The notes under the pieces are model-generated. The model was given only the letters and a program-made list of their open reading frames with translations. It did no database searches and was not told where the DNA came from. From Catenaria anguillulae PL171 (Eukaryota > Blastocladiomycota > Blastocladiomycetes > Blastocladiales > Catenariaceae): a stretch of DNA of 57,422 bases. Numbering within the stretch: the first letter of the stretch is position 1; each line of letters starts with the position of its first letter. Positions 9,837 through 20,450 of the stretch are shown piece by piece. The DNA lies in contig MCFL01000154.1 in the NCBI GenBank assembly GCA_002102555.1, positions 1 through 57,422 on the forward strand, written 5' to 3'. Both the position numbers and the translations under genes were made by a program.

Positions 9837-12800
9837 TTAATGCGCCGGCACCTCTGCCGCCTCGACCATCCTCCTAACCGCCTGCGCACCCCTGTCATCT
9901 CCATCCATCTCATACACCGCCAACCTTGTCCTCAACTCATGCACGGGATTGTCCCTGGACCTTGCCGCGCGCAAATCCTTCATGCCCAACTCGCGATCCA
10001 CCAACTCGCCGCCCAAGCCCATGATCCGAAACAATGCGCGCTTGGCCAATACGCGCTTGCTCTTTGGATCGCGCTCGTACGCTTGCTGGTAGTATGAGCG
10101 CGCGCGCGCGTACATGCCCGGATCATTGGCTGCCTGGGCCTGGGCAAAGCACACGTCGCCCAGCCCGGCGTATACGCGGGCGCGATCCGCGGGCGTTAGG
10201 TCCATGTTGAGTGTTGGGTTGTCGACAAACTTGAGAGCGCGGTCGTAGAGGGTCTTGGCTTGAAGCACTCGGTTACGCTCGTCGGATGGGCCAGTAGGCA
10301 CAAGGTTGAACAGGCACACGTCGGCTAAACCGGCAGCCGCAAAGTCGCACTTGGCGTCGGCCGCGCGTGCGTACAGGTATTGGGCAATTTGCCACGACTC
10401 GGGTGTGCGTGGCACGGCACCATAGTAGTACATGTCGGCGGCAAGCACGTAGGCTATTGGGATGTGGTCACCTGCTGCGAGCAGCAAGGCGAGCGCGTCG
10501 TCAACGTCATAGTCTGGTGCGGTGAGCGGGCCCGTGGCATTGCGAATGCGGTTGCGCGCTGTGAAGAAGGCAGTTTCCGCATCGGCGTGGGTGGTGAATG
10601 GGGTTGGTGATGGAAGTGCGGATGGGCGAGGTGGCAGGTTGGATTCGGGTGGCTGTTGTTGCACAACGGTCGCTGCTGGCGGGGCCGGCGCGAGAGTTGG
10701 TGCCGGTTGGGGTTGAGCTTGTTGAACAGTGGCAGTAACGGGAGTGGGCGGTTTTGCTCTCTTCTCTGCCTCAGCGCCAATCGCAACGACTCGCCCAACA
10801 ATATCCTCCACGTCCACATCCTCACCGCCCTGACACAAACCAGCCACCAGCTCTTGGAGCGCCTCACACCCGCCTTCCTCGAGCTCGGGAAACATGCCCT
10901 CGACCAACTTGCCGACGGCATACCAATCCGCCCTCCTTGCCACATCTGCCGCAACCCCCTCCACCCACGCGCGCTCGTCCGCTCGTAGCTCGGGCACCAC
11001 AAACTCATCATACTCATCGCGGTTCCAATCCAAGGGGCCCGCCGCCGCAAACACGCCCGCACACGGCGGCACGCGCGCCACAACCTGACTCAGCGGATTC
11101 ACCCCCACAAGCACACTTGCAGGTGAAATGCCCACCGGATACACCCCACCCACCTCACCCATGCGCTCATTGGCCAAGTGCACCGCGCGTGTCCCAAGGA
11201 CGACGTGCTTGACAATGGCCGCGCGCGCCATCGCCGACAGCGACTCGAGTGCCAAATCTGCCCGGTCGTCGGCCAGCTCGAGCGGCACGCACTCGTCTGC
11301 GGGCGCGTCCACAAGTAGGCCCCAGAACGGATAATCCGCATCGGGGTTGGGCGGGACAATGGCGAGCACGTGTAGGACGTGAGGGTCGGATGCAAGCACA
11401 GCGAGGGTGCGTGCGACGCGCGGCAAGATGCGCTCGGCTTCGCCATGCGCCAGCTGAATCAAGGTGGCCCTTAGACCGCATCGCGTCACACCTTGGGCGC
11501 GCTTGCACGTGTCCACGGCGGGCGTGAGCTCGGCCCAATCGGCCAGGAGGGCGTCCAGCGGGTACGCCGCGGCGTCTTCGCTTGTCCACTTGAGCACGTG
11601 CTCGAGCGCCGTCAGCTGCTTTTGCGCGCGCAAGCGGGCGGCAGATTGGGATTTGGCCACGACTGCGGGCGACATGCACAATTTGCCTGCAACGTCGCTG
11701 TCAAGGCCCATGGCCACGCCTGCTTCGACCACTTGATTGACGGCATCGGCGACTTGCGCCGGAAATTCGTCAATGTACAGCTTGTAGGCGACCGACTCCG
11801 GGTCGGCAATCCAGTCCACATCTGTCGCCGGCCCACCAAGTACCTGATCCACCACGGCCGACACGCCCACAAACGCATCCACGAGGGCCTGTGCACGCGC
11901 TGGCAACGCGCCCGATTTGGACTTTCCGACCGTGGGCCTTAACTGCGTCAAGACATACCGCAACGTTGCCGTATCCACATTCCACGCAACCAAGGTGCGC
12001 TTGCACGCAATCTGGACGCGTTTCACGGCGGCTTGGACCACATCGACCGTGGCCGCGCGCGGTGCCAGCGACTGCACTTGCACCGACACGAGTGCCGCCC
12101 ACCCGTACACTTTCCAGCACAGCGCTTGCGGCAACGCAATGCCCGGCTCGAGTGGGAATGCGTCGTCGAGCTTGGTCACCATCACCTTTTTACCCCTGGG
12201 TGTTGCCGGAACCAGATCCTCAATGGCCACCAGTGACGCTTGCGCAAGCATGCGTGCGGCCGCGTGTTCGGGCATGCTGGGCGTCATTCCTGGGTACTCG
12301 CGCACGAGGTAGGCGACCAGCACGGCACGCAGGGCGTCGGCGGATTGCATGGCAAATGCGGCCTTGCCAAACGCAAATGCCCACAATTGCGCGATTTCCG
12401 GGTTCTTGAGCGTGCGAAAGTAGGGCATGGTCAGGTTTTGTGCTGCGAGCGCATCGCGGATTTGATCAATGAGGGCCAAGTGTTGCGCGTGACGCGTGTT
12501 GGCTTGGTCTTGCAGTTCGGCGACCATGACTTGCATAAACTGGTCGTGGGCGTTGATGGCTTTGGCGTGATGGGCAAGCGCGTCAGTGAGTTGCGAGGAT
12601 TGAGTGAGGAGGCGGCGTTGTTGGGCGAGGCCAGAGAGGGACGCATGGGTGTGGATGTCGGCGAGGAGGTCGTCAACCATCTATTCGATGAACATTTTGT
12701 CGCTCACTGCAATCAGTACGGAGAACGGCAGAATGTCCATACCTATGCAAATAGCATACCATGTCAAGCTCGTCCACAACCCGCTTCCATACGTTGCTGT

Positions 12801-13434
12801 TGACAAACTGCTTCCAGGCCTTGACATCGTCAAACTTTTTCATTTCCTCGGTCACCTTTTCAAACAAGACCGAGCTGGCCTGCATCTTGTCCCAAAACGT
12901 GTTCAAGTGGGTATCCGACAATGCCTCGGCCGCCTTGCCCGAGTACCGATCGACCAAGTCTTCGACAAGCTGAATCAAGGCCACGACCTTGGAATACACG
13001 GTATTGAACTTGAGGTACACTTCTTGGCCCGTGTTCTTGATTTTCACGGCCACCGTGAGAAAGCTGGCTGCATAGCGCACGACTGGGACGTAGCGGCCGA
13101 GCCCCGCGAGTGTCACCGTGAGTGCTGGGTTCTGCAGCAAGTGGTCGGCTTTTGCAAGCCGCTGGTACCGCTCCTGGCGTTGCTGTTTGGCTTGCTTGGC
13201 CGCATCGGACGAGTAGTGTGCCGAGTGGGCAGAGAGGGCGAGTTGCAGGCGCTTGGCCTTTGCGGCGTGCGAGTCTTCACCGTCGGCGACATCGTCCTCG
13301 ACGAGATGGTCGGCGGTATCGAGGTCAATGAGGTCCGCGTTGGTTGTGGAGACAGTGGCGCAGGCGAGCGGGAGGTCGTCGCTGGCCGCGGCGGACTTGG
13401 ATGGCTTTGAGCGGCGGAAGATGGCAAAGGGCAT
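9837..13434 (-). CDS. Helical-bundle / pseudokinase-like / Sel1-TPR protein, paralog A
   Basis: An 1,171-residue protein from two exons, 12760-13434 and 9837-12680. Intron 12681-12759 starts GTATGC and ends AATAG. Residues ~1-90 are polar and ~90-320 are helix-rich with amphipathic segments. A region near residues 620-850 follows the layout of a protein kinase C-lobe: YPFWGLLVDAP as hinge, a helical stretch, PVGISPASVLVG where the catalytic loop should be, and ADWYAVGKLVEGMFP in place of the D-x-W-x-x-G helix. The ATP-binding Lys, HRD and DFG motifs are not visible, so it would be a pseudokinase. A Pro/Gln/Ala linker follows, then Sel1/TPR-like repeats (YVLAADMYYYGAVP, YARARSYYQQAYERDPKSKR) to the C-terminus RRMVEAAEVPAH. 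It is divergent from paralog B, sharing the 411-bp region between them. The kinase-like assignment is inference; structure prediction would settle it. Confidence 0.75.
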
Positions 13435-13845
13435 GGTGATGGTATTACCAAGATCATAGCATTCATCGCAAGAGGGTCAACCACCGAGATCGATGCCATG
13501 GACGAGGCACATGCCAGTAGAAGCACAGCTGCAGCAACGACGTTGCGGCCGCGAGATCAGGGCTCAGGACTCGTGCGTGCGGTGAACCGCTGACCACGTG
13601 CACGCGTGTGATCCCGATCGGACATGGCATACCGCAATCGGCGGACAGAGCCGGTCTGTCTCACGAAGGAGATCAGCCCGCGCCACGACCACACGGCACC
13701 GCACGGCACCGCAACCGCGGCCAATGAATGACGATGGCACTGAAGCTTTGAGGGAACGGGATGCTTTGCTTTGTCGCCTGCAGCTCTCAGCTCCCCACAT
13801 GCACCATGCAATTGCCGACGCAGATGCACCAGCGACCTCTACAAC
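13435..13845. promoter_or_regulatory. Shared divergent promoter region of the pseudokinase-Sel1 pair
   Basis: These 411 bp lie between the start codons of two paralogs transcribed away from each other, so both promoters and 5' UTRs must be here. I see no convincing TATA box or palindrome. It marks the centre of the nested inverted arrangement. Confidence 0.55.
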
Positions 13846-16800
13846 ATGGGCTTTTTCAAGAAGAAACAACCGGCAGCGCCAGCATCGGCGGCTGATCCCA
13901 CCATCACCAACACCACCCCCGCCCCCGGCGACCTGGCCATCGCACCCGCCGACGCCAACGGCGACTCGGACCCGCCCAAAAAGGCCCCGCTGTCTCAGCG
14001 CTTGCAGGCCAAACGCACCGACCTGACATCCACGGCCGCCACGTCTCGCCTGGCCCAACGCGACGCCCTGGCCGCCCGCCAAGCGCAAGTGTCACACGTG
14101 ACGGGACATGCAGGCACACAGCTCGCCATCTGGGGCGCGCGCACGGGCGGCCAGGTTGCCCGAAGTGCCGCCAAAAAGGCCGAATCGGGCGCAGAAACCC
14201 TCGGGAATATGGCACAAACCCTCTCGACGCTCGCTATGTTTGGTGCCGTGGCGCCTTTACTCACGGCGTACGGCGACGTGTTGGATTTGGCCAACGAAAT
14301 TGAGCGCAAAATTGTCAACTTTGTCGTGTTGGCCGACACGGCCTACGATATGTTCAAGTCGCGCATCACAAGGGATGCCATGACAGAACGTCAAATTGTC
14401 GAAGTCAAGGTCATCTTGGAAAAGATGGAAGCCACCACGGGCCAGGCCATGGACGTGCTGAACAAGGTCCAAGACATGGGCATGCTCAAAGTCACCATGG
14501 AAGTGGCCACACTCAAGAACGAGTTTGCGCCCATTCGCGTCAAGGTCACCAACTTGCTCAAGACGCTGCATGCGCGCATCACCACCATTCAGTTGGCTTT
14601 GTTTGACGCACAAGCCGGTCAGGCACAAGTCCTCAGGGACGGCTTGGCTGCCACGGCCGAGGTGGTTCGTGGGTGGATGTCGAGTGGCGAGCGCGACGTG
14701 ATTGCGGCGATTCGCAAGTCGGACGAGGGGCACAAGCAGGTGGCGCAAGGGTTGCGCGAGTTGCTCAAGGAAATTGAAGACTTGGGCGTGCCGCCAGGCG
14801 TGTACAAGGAGGTCAAGAACAAGGAAGTGTTGGCCTTGTGGCAGTATTTGGTCGGTAACGGTGGGCCCGTGGTCGAGGCGGGCGAGTTTGTCGAGGTGTG
14901 TGCCGGGCTGGGCATGCATTTGTATGCAAGCGGCGACCAGGACACCGAGTCGGCCGAGCTTTTGTTTGCGTGGACGGCCCCCATTGTGCAGGCAGGCGTG
15001 TTGGTTCCCAGTGAACTGGGCTTGTTTGATGAGCATGTGGATCCGACTGGCCAGTATGTGTCGCTGCTCAAGCTGGATCAGGTGTGCGAGCAAAAGGATG
15101 AAGATGTGTTGGAACCCGTCAATGTGCCCACATTGTTGTTGTGGCGGGTGTATGCATGGTATGTATATTTGGGGACCTATCTCGGTCGGTGCGATCGAAT
15201 GTCTTTACTCACTCTAGGGTCTTGATTCCTTTATTTTCACAGGACCGGTTTTTCCCAATCGCTTCTCGACTCACTCGTGCGTCGAGTCCACACCTTGCCA
15301 CTCGCTTCTGCGCCCCTCCTGACACCCTTAACCTCGCGCCTCTCAACACTTCTCACCTCCCTGCGCGACACTTGGCAAGTGACACCCGGCATTGCCCACC
15401 GTATCGACCAACTGACCCCGCTCCTCAGCTTCACCCGCGCGGGCGCCCAGCTCGCACCCTCGACGCAATCCCTTGTCGACGCACTCACGGCTCTTGTCCA
15501 ACTCACAAGCGCCATGGCCGCCGTCGCCGCGGATGGTGCCTGGCTCATGGATCCCGAGGGCGACGCCGCAAAGGAGTACACGGTCGAATTCCCAGCACGG
15601 CTCGCACAGGCCTGGAACAAGGTGGTTGGCGCGGCACAAGCCATGGGCCTCGAACCCTCGGTCGACCTGGACATGTCTGTTGACCAAGTCGCGCAAGCAC
15701 AGCACGCGCTTGCATCAGCCCTGGATGCACACCAAACCGCAATGTCGCAGCTCGTTGATGTGACTGCACCTGCCACCACCCCACCAGGCATGTACCTCGA
15801 AACCGTGTTTGGCGCACTGGTTTCCGACTGGTCTTTACTCACGACCGACATTGACACAAGCAAGCGCGTGCAAACTGTTTCCGCCACGGAGTCGCTCTTG
15901 CAGGTGACGGACGAGGAAGCCGCACGTTTGTTGCCGCAACTTGCACGCGTGCTTGCACCGCTCGCGGCGTCGCCTTTTGTGACGCGCATCACGGGCGTGC
16001 TTGTCCCACAACCAGACGTGTACCCGTATTGGGGCGTGGTCGTGGCCACACCCATGTCGCCCATTTGCTCCTTGCATGCCCTACTGTCGACGGGCAAGGT
16101 GTCGCTGGCGACAAGAATCAAGCTTGCGCGCGACATTGCCGCGGGCGTGTATGCCGTGCTCGAAGCGCGCAACAAGTGGGAGGACGTGGAGCCGGTGCCG
16201 CTTGAAGTGTCGGCGTACTCGATCACAGTGGCCGTGGATGCCATGGGCGCATGGGTCGCACAGGTGCCGCCGTGCGCGGGCGTGGTGCCTGTGGACGTGA
16301 GCGAGTGGCATGCGGCAAGTGTTGCGTCGACGGGTGGAGCGGCGGCAAAGGACGTGTATGCGCTGGGTCAAGTCCTTGGCGATGTGTTGAATGTGATCGG
16401 TGAGAGCAAGGGTGGCAAGGAAGTTGCCGATTTGGTCGCACTCATGTGTCATGCAGATGCAGGTGAACGGATCAAGGTGACGCTGGCCGAGGTGCACGCA
16501 AAGTTGGACGTGATTGCGAGTCGAGCCGATTTGGATGCCATTCCTGTCGAAGAGCTGGCCATCATTCCTCATGCCCGCACGAACCCTGCAGTACCTGTCT
16601 CGGCATCGCCGTCAACGTCGCCAACGGTCCCTCAGCCAGTGGAATCACAACCAGAGCCTGCGGCGTCGCCACCCACGTTGCCGCCTTACCCTTCCCTATC
16701 GCTAACCGACGCTCAATCCAACTTCCACACGGCTCGCAACCGCATTCGCAACTGCACCGGTCGGCCGCTTTCCGACCCAGATTACGACGTAACCGATACT

Positions 16801-17484
16801 GTCACGTTGCTGCTGTCTGCAGGCATGCCCGGGCACGTGCCCATGGCGCTTGTCCTCGCGGCCGACATGTGGTACTATGGCGTGATCCAGCCTCGCGTGC
16901 AGCCAACGTGCTGGGAAACCGCCTGGTACTTGTACGCACGTGCAGCAGCCATGGGATGCAAGTACGCAAACGTCGGCCTGGGCGACTTGCTGTACTTCAA
17001 GCTGTGCGACCGCGGATTGGCCCACGACGACGCACAACGTGTCGAGCGTGCCGAGGAGTACTACAAGCTCGCCTTGCAACATGTGGACAACCCAACGCTC
17101 AACCTGGACCTGACGGAACACCAGCAAGCGCGCGTGTACTGTGGGTTGGGCGATGTGCTCGCCCATCGCGCGTCCGCGTCGTCCGACGCCGAGCTTGCCC
17201 ATCGCCTCTATGTGCAAGCACTCGGATACTTCAATCGCGCGTACCACGTGGATCCGCGGTGCAAGCGGGCGCTCGCGCGCAAGGCCATGTTCAAGATTCA
17301 GCAGGTCGGCGGTGAGGCGTGGGATCGGACCATGGTGTTGGCATGGAAGCAGGCAGCTAGGTCTAGGGAGAATCCGGTGCCAGAGTTGATGGTGAGGTTG
17401 CGGTTGTATGAGATGGACGGGGATGTGAGGGGAGCAGAGGCGGTCAAGCGGATGGTGAGTGCAGCCGAGGTGCCTGAGCATTAG
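13846..17484 (+). CDS. Helical-bundle / pseudokinase-like / Sel1-TPR protein, paralog B
   Basis: An 1,184-residue paralog of A with the same order. Exons are 13846-15158 and 15243-17484; intron 15159-15242 starts GTATGT and ends TTCACAG, in phase at VYAW/TGFSQ. The start is ATG 13846 (MGFFKKKQ), where homology and polar character begin. Residues ~120-270 are helical (VAPLLTAYGDVLDLANEIER and heptad-like segments after it). The kinase-like region, about 690-870, has VYPYWGVVVATPM, RIKLARDIAAGVYAVLEA, then PLEVSAYSITVAVD replacing the HRD loop, KDVYALGQVLGDVL, and a final helix with H-A-D-A-G-E-R-I. No DFG or ATP Lys is seen. A Pro/Ser linker (~885-925) precedes Sel1/TPR-like repeats (ALVLAADMWYYGVIQ, AWYLYARAAAMGCKYAN, YFNRAYHVDPRCKRALARK), ending AVKRMVSAAEVPEH. 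Kinase-like plus Sel1 proteins are expanded in early-diverging fungi. A scaffold or sensor role is inferred. Confidence 0.78.
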
Positions 17485-17942
17485 GCTTAGTAACCTTTGT
17501 TATTTATGAACTCTTTAGACGGGTCCTTTCCAGTGTCGACATTGCATGATGAATGATTTTACGCGTTTTCAAGTGCAGACTTTGGCCGTTGCCAGTGGTT
17601 GGAATCGCTCGGCCACTGCAATGAAGACGCCACCATACTGTAAGTTACACCAAAAATATGATGAGCCACCGCAAGTACAGGTCCAACGCATGCATGTGTG
17701 ACTTGGACTGCGAATTCATCACAGATGCACACTCTCCCTCCTTTTTTGATTGTGACCTTGGTATAGGACGTGGTGCATCTGCACGCTCTCGGCATCTTGG
17801 TGTTTCAAATCAAGTTGTGGCGTTTTGAAAAGACTCGCTATCAGCCGTCCGCTTGCGTGTGGGCGGACGACAGAGGACAAAGGCACGCAAAGACTCGATA
17901 CAAAGGGAACATGGCCCCCAACTCATTTATCGGTGCTGGAAA

Positions 17943-19605
17943 ATGCGCGACCGACAGCAGTACTTGCTGAACGATATCCATACCGACAATGCAATACAAC
18001 TAGAGAGCCATTCCAGCATGGCCGTCTTGTCCCAACTCGTAAAATACTCCCTGTCAGTCACAGCGGTAACCGGCTGGGCCGTCTTTGTTGCCACATTTGG
18101 CGACCAATACTCTCTCAAGGTTTCCTGTGCCGGTTGTCCCTTCGACGACGACGGATCGCGCATTCGACTGACGACGACGGTGATGTTCAACAGATTGACA
18201 GCATCGTCTTTGTGACCGTTGCAGGCTTTGTGCTGTCGTTGCTACTCACATTCAAGAACAACGCAGCATACGGCCGGCTAGTGGAGGGTACGACCGCCAA
18301 GGCTTTGTGTACCTCACTCAAAGTGAGCCGAGTATGGCGCTGAGCTTGCGTGTTTCTGATTTCCTTTACAGGGCAGCGACTCTTCACTCAACTGTACACC
18401 TCGTCTCGTGGCATGGCCAATCTCATCATGATGATGCCTGCGCCCTTGGAATCCCCTCTGTCCCCCGCCAGCGTCTCTCTTTCCGCCGACTCGCCACTTG
18501 CCAGCGACACTGTGGATCCGCTCACGACCAAATGCCATGTCCGCCAGCGCGAGCGTCTCCTCGACTTGATTCTGCTTCACTTTGCCTCGGTCACGGCCCT
18601 TGTGCGCAAAGAAGATCTTACTCAGAATGTGCTCGTCAAAAAGATCATGCCGCTGCATGGAGCTCGGTCGCAACTGGTGGCGGGAGGAAACGCATCGCTG
18701 TACTTGTCAACTGTGCTAGCACAAGCGCTCGTGAGCGCAGGTAGCAACGGCGTGTTGGATTATGTACAAGTCGGGTCGCTCAAGCCCTTGTTGAATGATT
18801 TAAATGTAACTCGGGTCGGTTTGCAGCGGTACGATCTGTCCCGAAACACAATCCCTCCTTGATGTCTCACGGGCAACCTGTCGTCGCTTCCGTACCACTC
18901 GTCCTAGCATTGCACAAACATCGATTCCCAGGCCATACAGTCTGCACCTCACGCTTGTACATACGTCAAATGAATATTCGCTTTGTCCGTACCCCGTCAT
19001 CTGATTTCGCTTGCTCACTTGTCGCTGCGGTTATCATTTTTCTTTGGTTGCAGTTGCTGTGGGTGTATGTCCTCCTGCTCCCGCTCGAACTTATCACGCA
19101 GTTCCGCCAGCACGCCCAATACCTTGCTCCCATCATGACATTTTTCATCGCTGCCATCTTTCTCGGTATCGATAGCATTGCCCAACAAGTCGAAGATCCG
19201 TACGCTTCACATCTTCGCATCCTAGGTGCTTCCCGCCCGCTTCCCTCTTTGCAGTGTTTTAACTCAACGTGATCCACAACCAGTTTTGGCGATGACCAAC
19301 ACGATCTTCCGCTCGACCAATACGCCTTCGACCTCGAAAGAGAACTCGCCGCCCTGAAATCCATGGGCACTGTTGACCTTGGCATGTTTGGGCTGGACGC
19401 TCAGGGCGGTTTCAGCGGCAAGTATGGTGACGCAGCCAATTTTGAGCCCGTGGCGCTTTTCGCGGACCAAATGAATGGGCTCATGGAAAACGTGTTTGAT
19501 GCATTGAATCCGGCAGACGTGTGCCCGGCACCGGCAGCGGCTGCTCCTGCTGCTCGCCCGCCACAGCAAGTACCAGTGGTGGTCGGGAGGGGGTCGCGGG
19601 ATTGA
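17943..19605 (+). CDS. Bestrophin-like (UPF0187/RFP-TM) anion channel
   Basis: A 414-residue membrane protein of the bestrophin/UPF0187 family; members form pentameric anion channels. Exons: 17943-18119, 18194-18287, 18372-18828, 18908-18956, 19054-19199, 19284-19605. All five introns are GT-AG (74-97 bp) with matching phases. Family signatures after splicing: VTAVTGWAVFVATFG (first membrane helix), FVLSLLLTFKNNAAYGRLVEG, SIPRPYSLHLTL, LLWVYVLLLPLELI, IMTFFIAAIFLGIDSIAQQVEDP and FGDDQHDLPLDQY. The last three match the conserved pore-proximal helix and the IEDPFG-x-D-x-NDLPLD acidic motif. The C-terminus is Ala/Pro-rich. Start choice is uncertain: ATG 17943 gives MRDRQQYLLND, and ATG 17853 is also open in frame. 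It lies downstream of paralog B and upstream of VLEWW gene 2, all on the + strand with separate promoters. Confidence 0.85.
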
Positions 19606-20450
19606 TGGCGAGGGGAGGCGGTGAGTTGAGGAGATTGCGTTTCATGACGCAGCGGTTGGAGTTTGCAGTATTGCATGTAAACAGATCCATTGCAACAAAA
19701 GATACATTTACCCCGATCCCAAAGAACATACATGCCTGCATGGCTCAATTATTTCGTGCATATCTGCAGACAGTGGACGGCAGCAAAGAATGTGCAGACA
19801 TCGCGCAAACATCCAACCTTGACTTTGTCTGTAAGAACCGATTGCACCTTTACCTGTCAGGACGTGTGAGACAATCATTGCAGGATGGATTATGCAGCCT
19901 TTGCCTGCGCTCATGGATAGGAATACATCAGTGACAAACTGTGCATTGGACTTCTGGTCTTGGCGGTGTGGTCTCAACCATGTAAAGAGCAGCTCATAGG
20001 CCCATTTTGCTGACTCTTGACGACCATGTCCGCCTTATCCTAACAGTACAGATTTCTGTGTTCTTTGCTGTTCTCATCAGGCAGTCCTTGACGACACCCT
20101 CTCGTATTTACAAGCCCACAGGCATCACAACACTACATGTCGCGATTCCCAAGGGCCACATGTGCATTTTAACCCGTTTCGAAAGAGCAAGGCACTACTA
20201 TGTTTATGTTGCCTGCGTGCAATCGCAATGCCTGGGGTGAGTCATCATTCGTGGCACGTATTTACTGAATGTTTCACAGCAGTTGCGGTGAAATGAGCCA
20301 GATCTGGGTCAGTGTGCCAACACGCCCTTGAACATTCATCGCCAAGAAAGCAGCGAAAACATGCTTGGAAGGATGGCGAACCGTTGATTAGTGTTTATCA
20401 TATGATACTTTGGATTCAACAATGGAAAAAACTCGATGCAATCTACCACG
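19606..20450. other. Intergenic, no gene seen
   Basis: About 845 bp between the bestrophin-like gene and VLEWW gene 2. The open frames here are short, have ordinary non-coding composition and show no family motif. The promoter of gene 2 must lie at the right end. Confidence 0.6.

Noticed and set aside
13846-15158. True MLKL/HeLo-type homology for the N-terminal helical region
   Set aside because: Only the architecture is similar; no sequence signature could be recognised, so it is mentioned as an analogy, not a call.
20436-20450. ATG 20436 as the start of VLEWW gene 2
   Set aside because: The near-identical pseudogene begins at the position equal to 20451; the longer start is possible but less supported.
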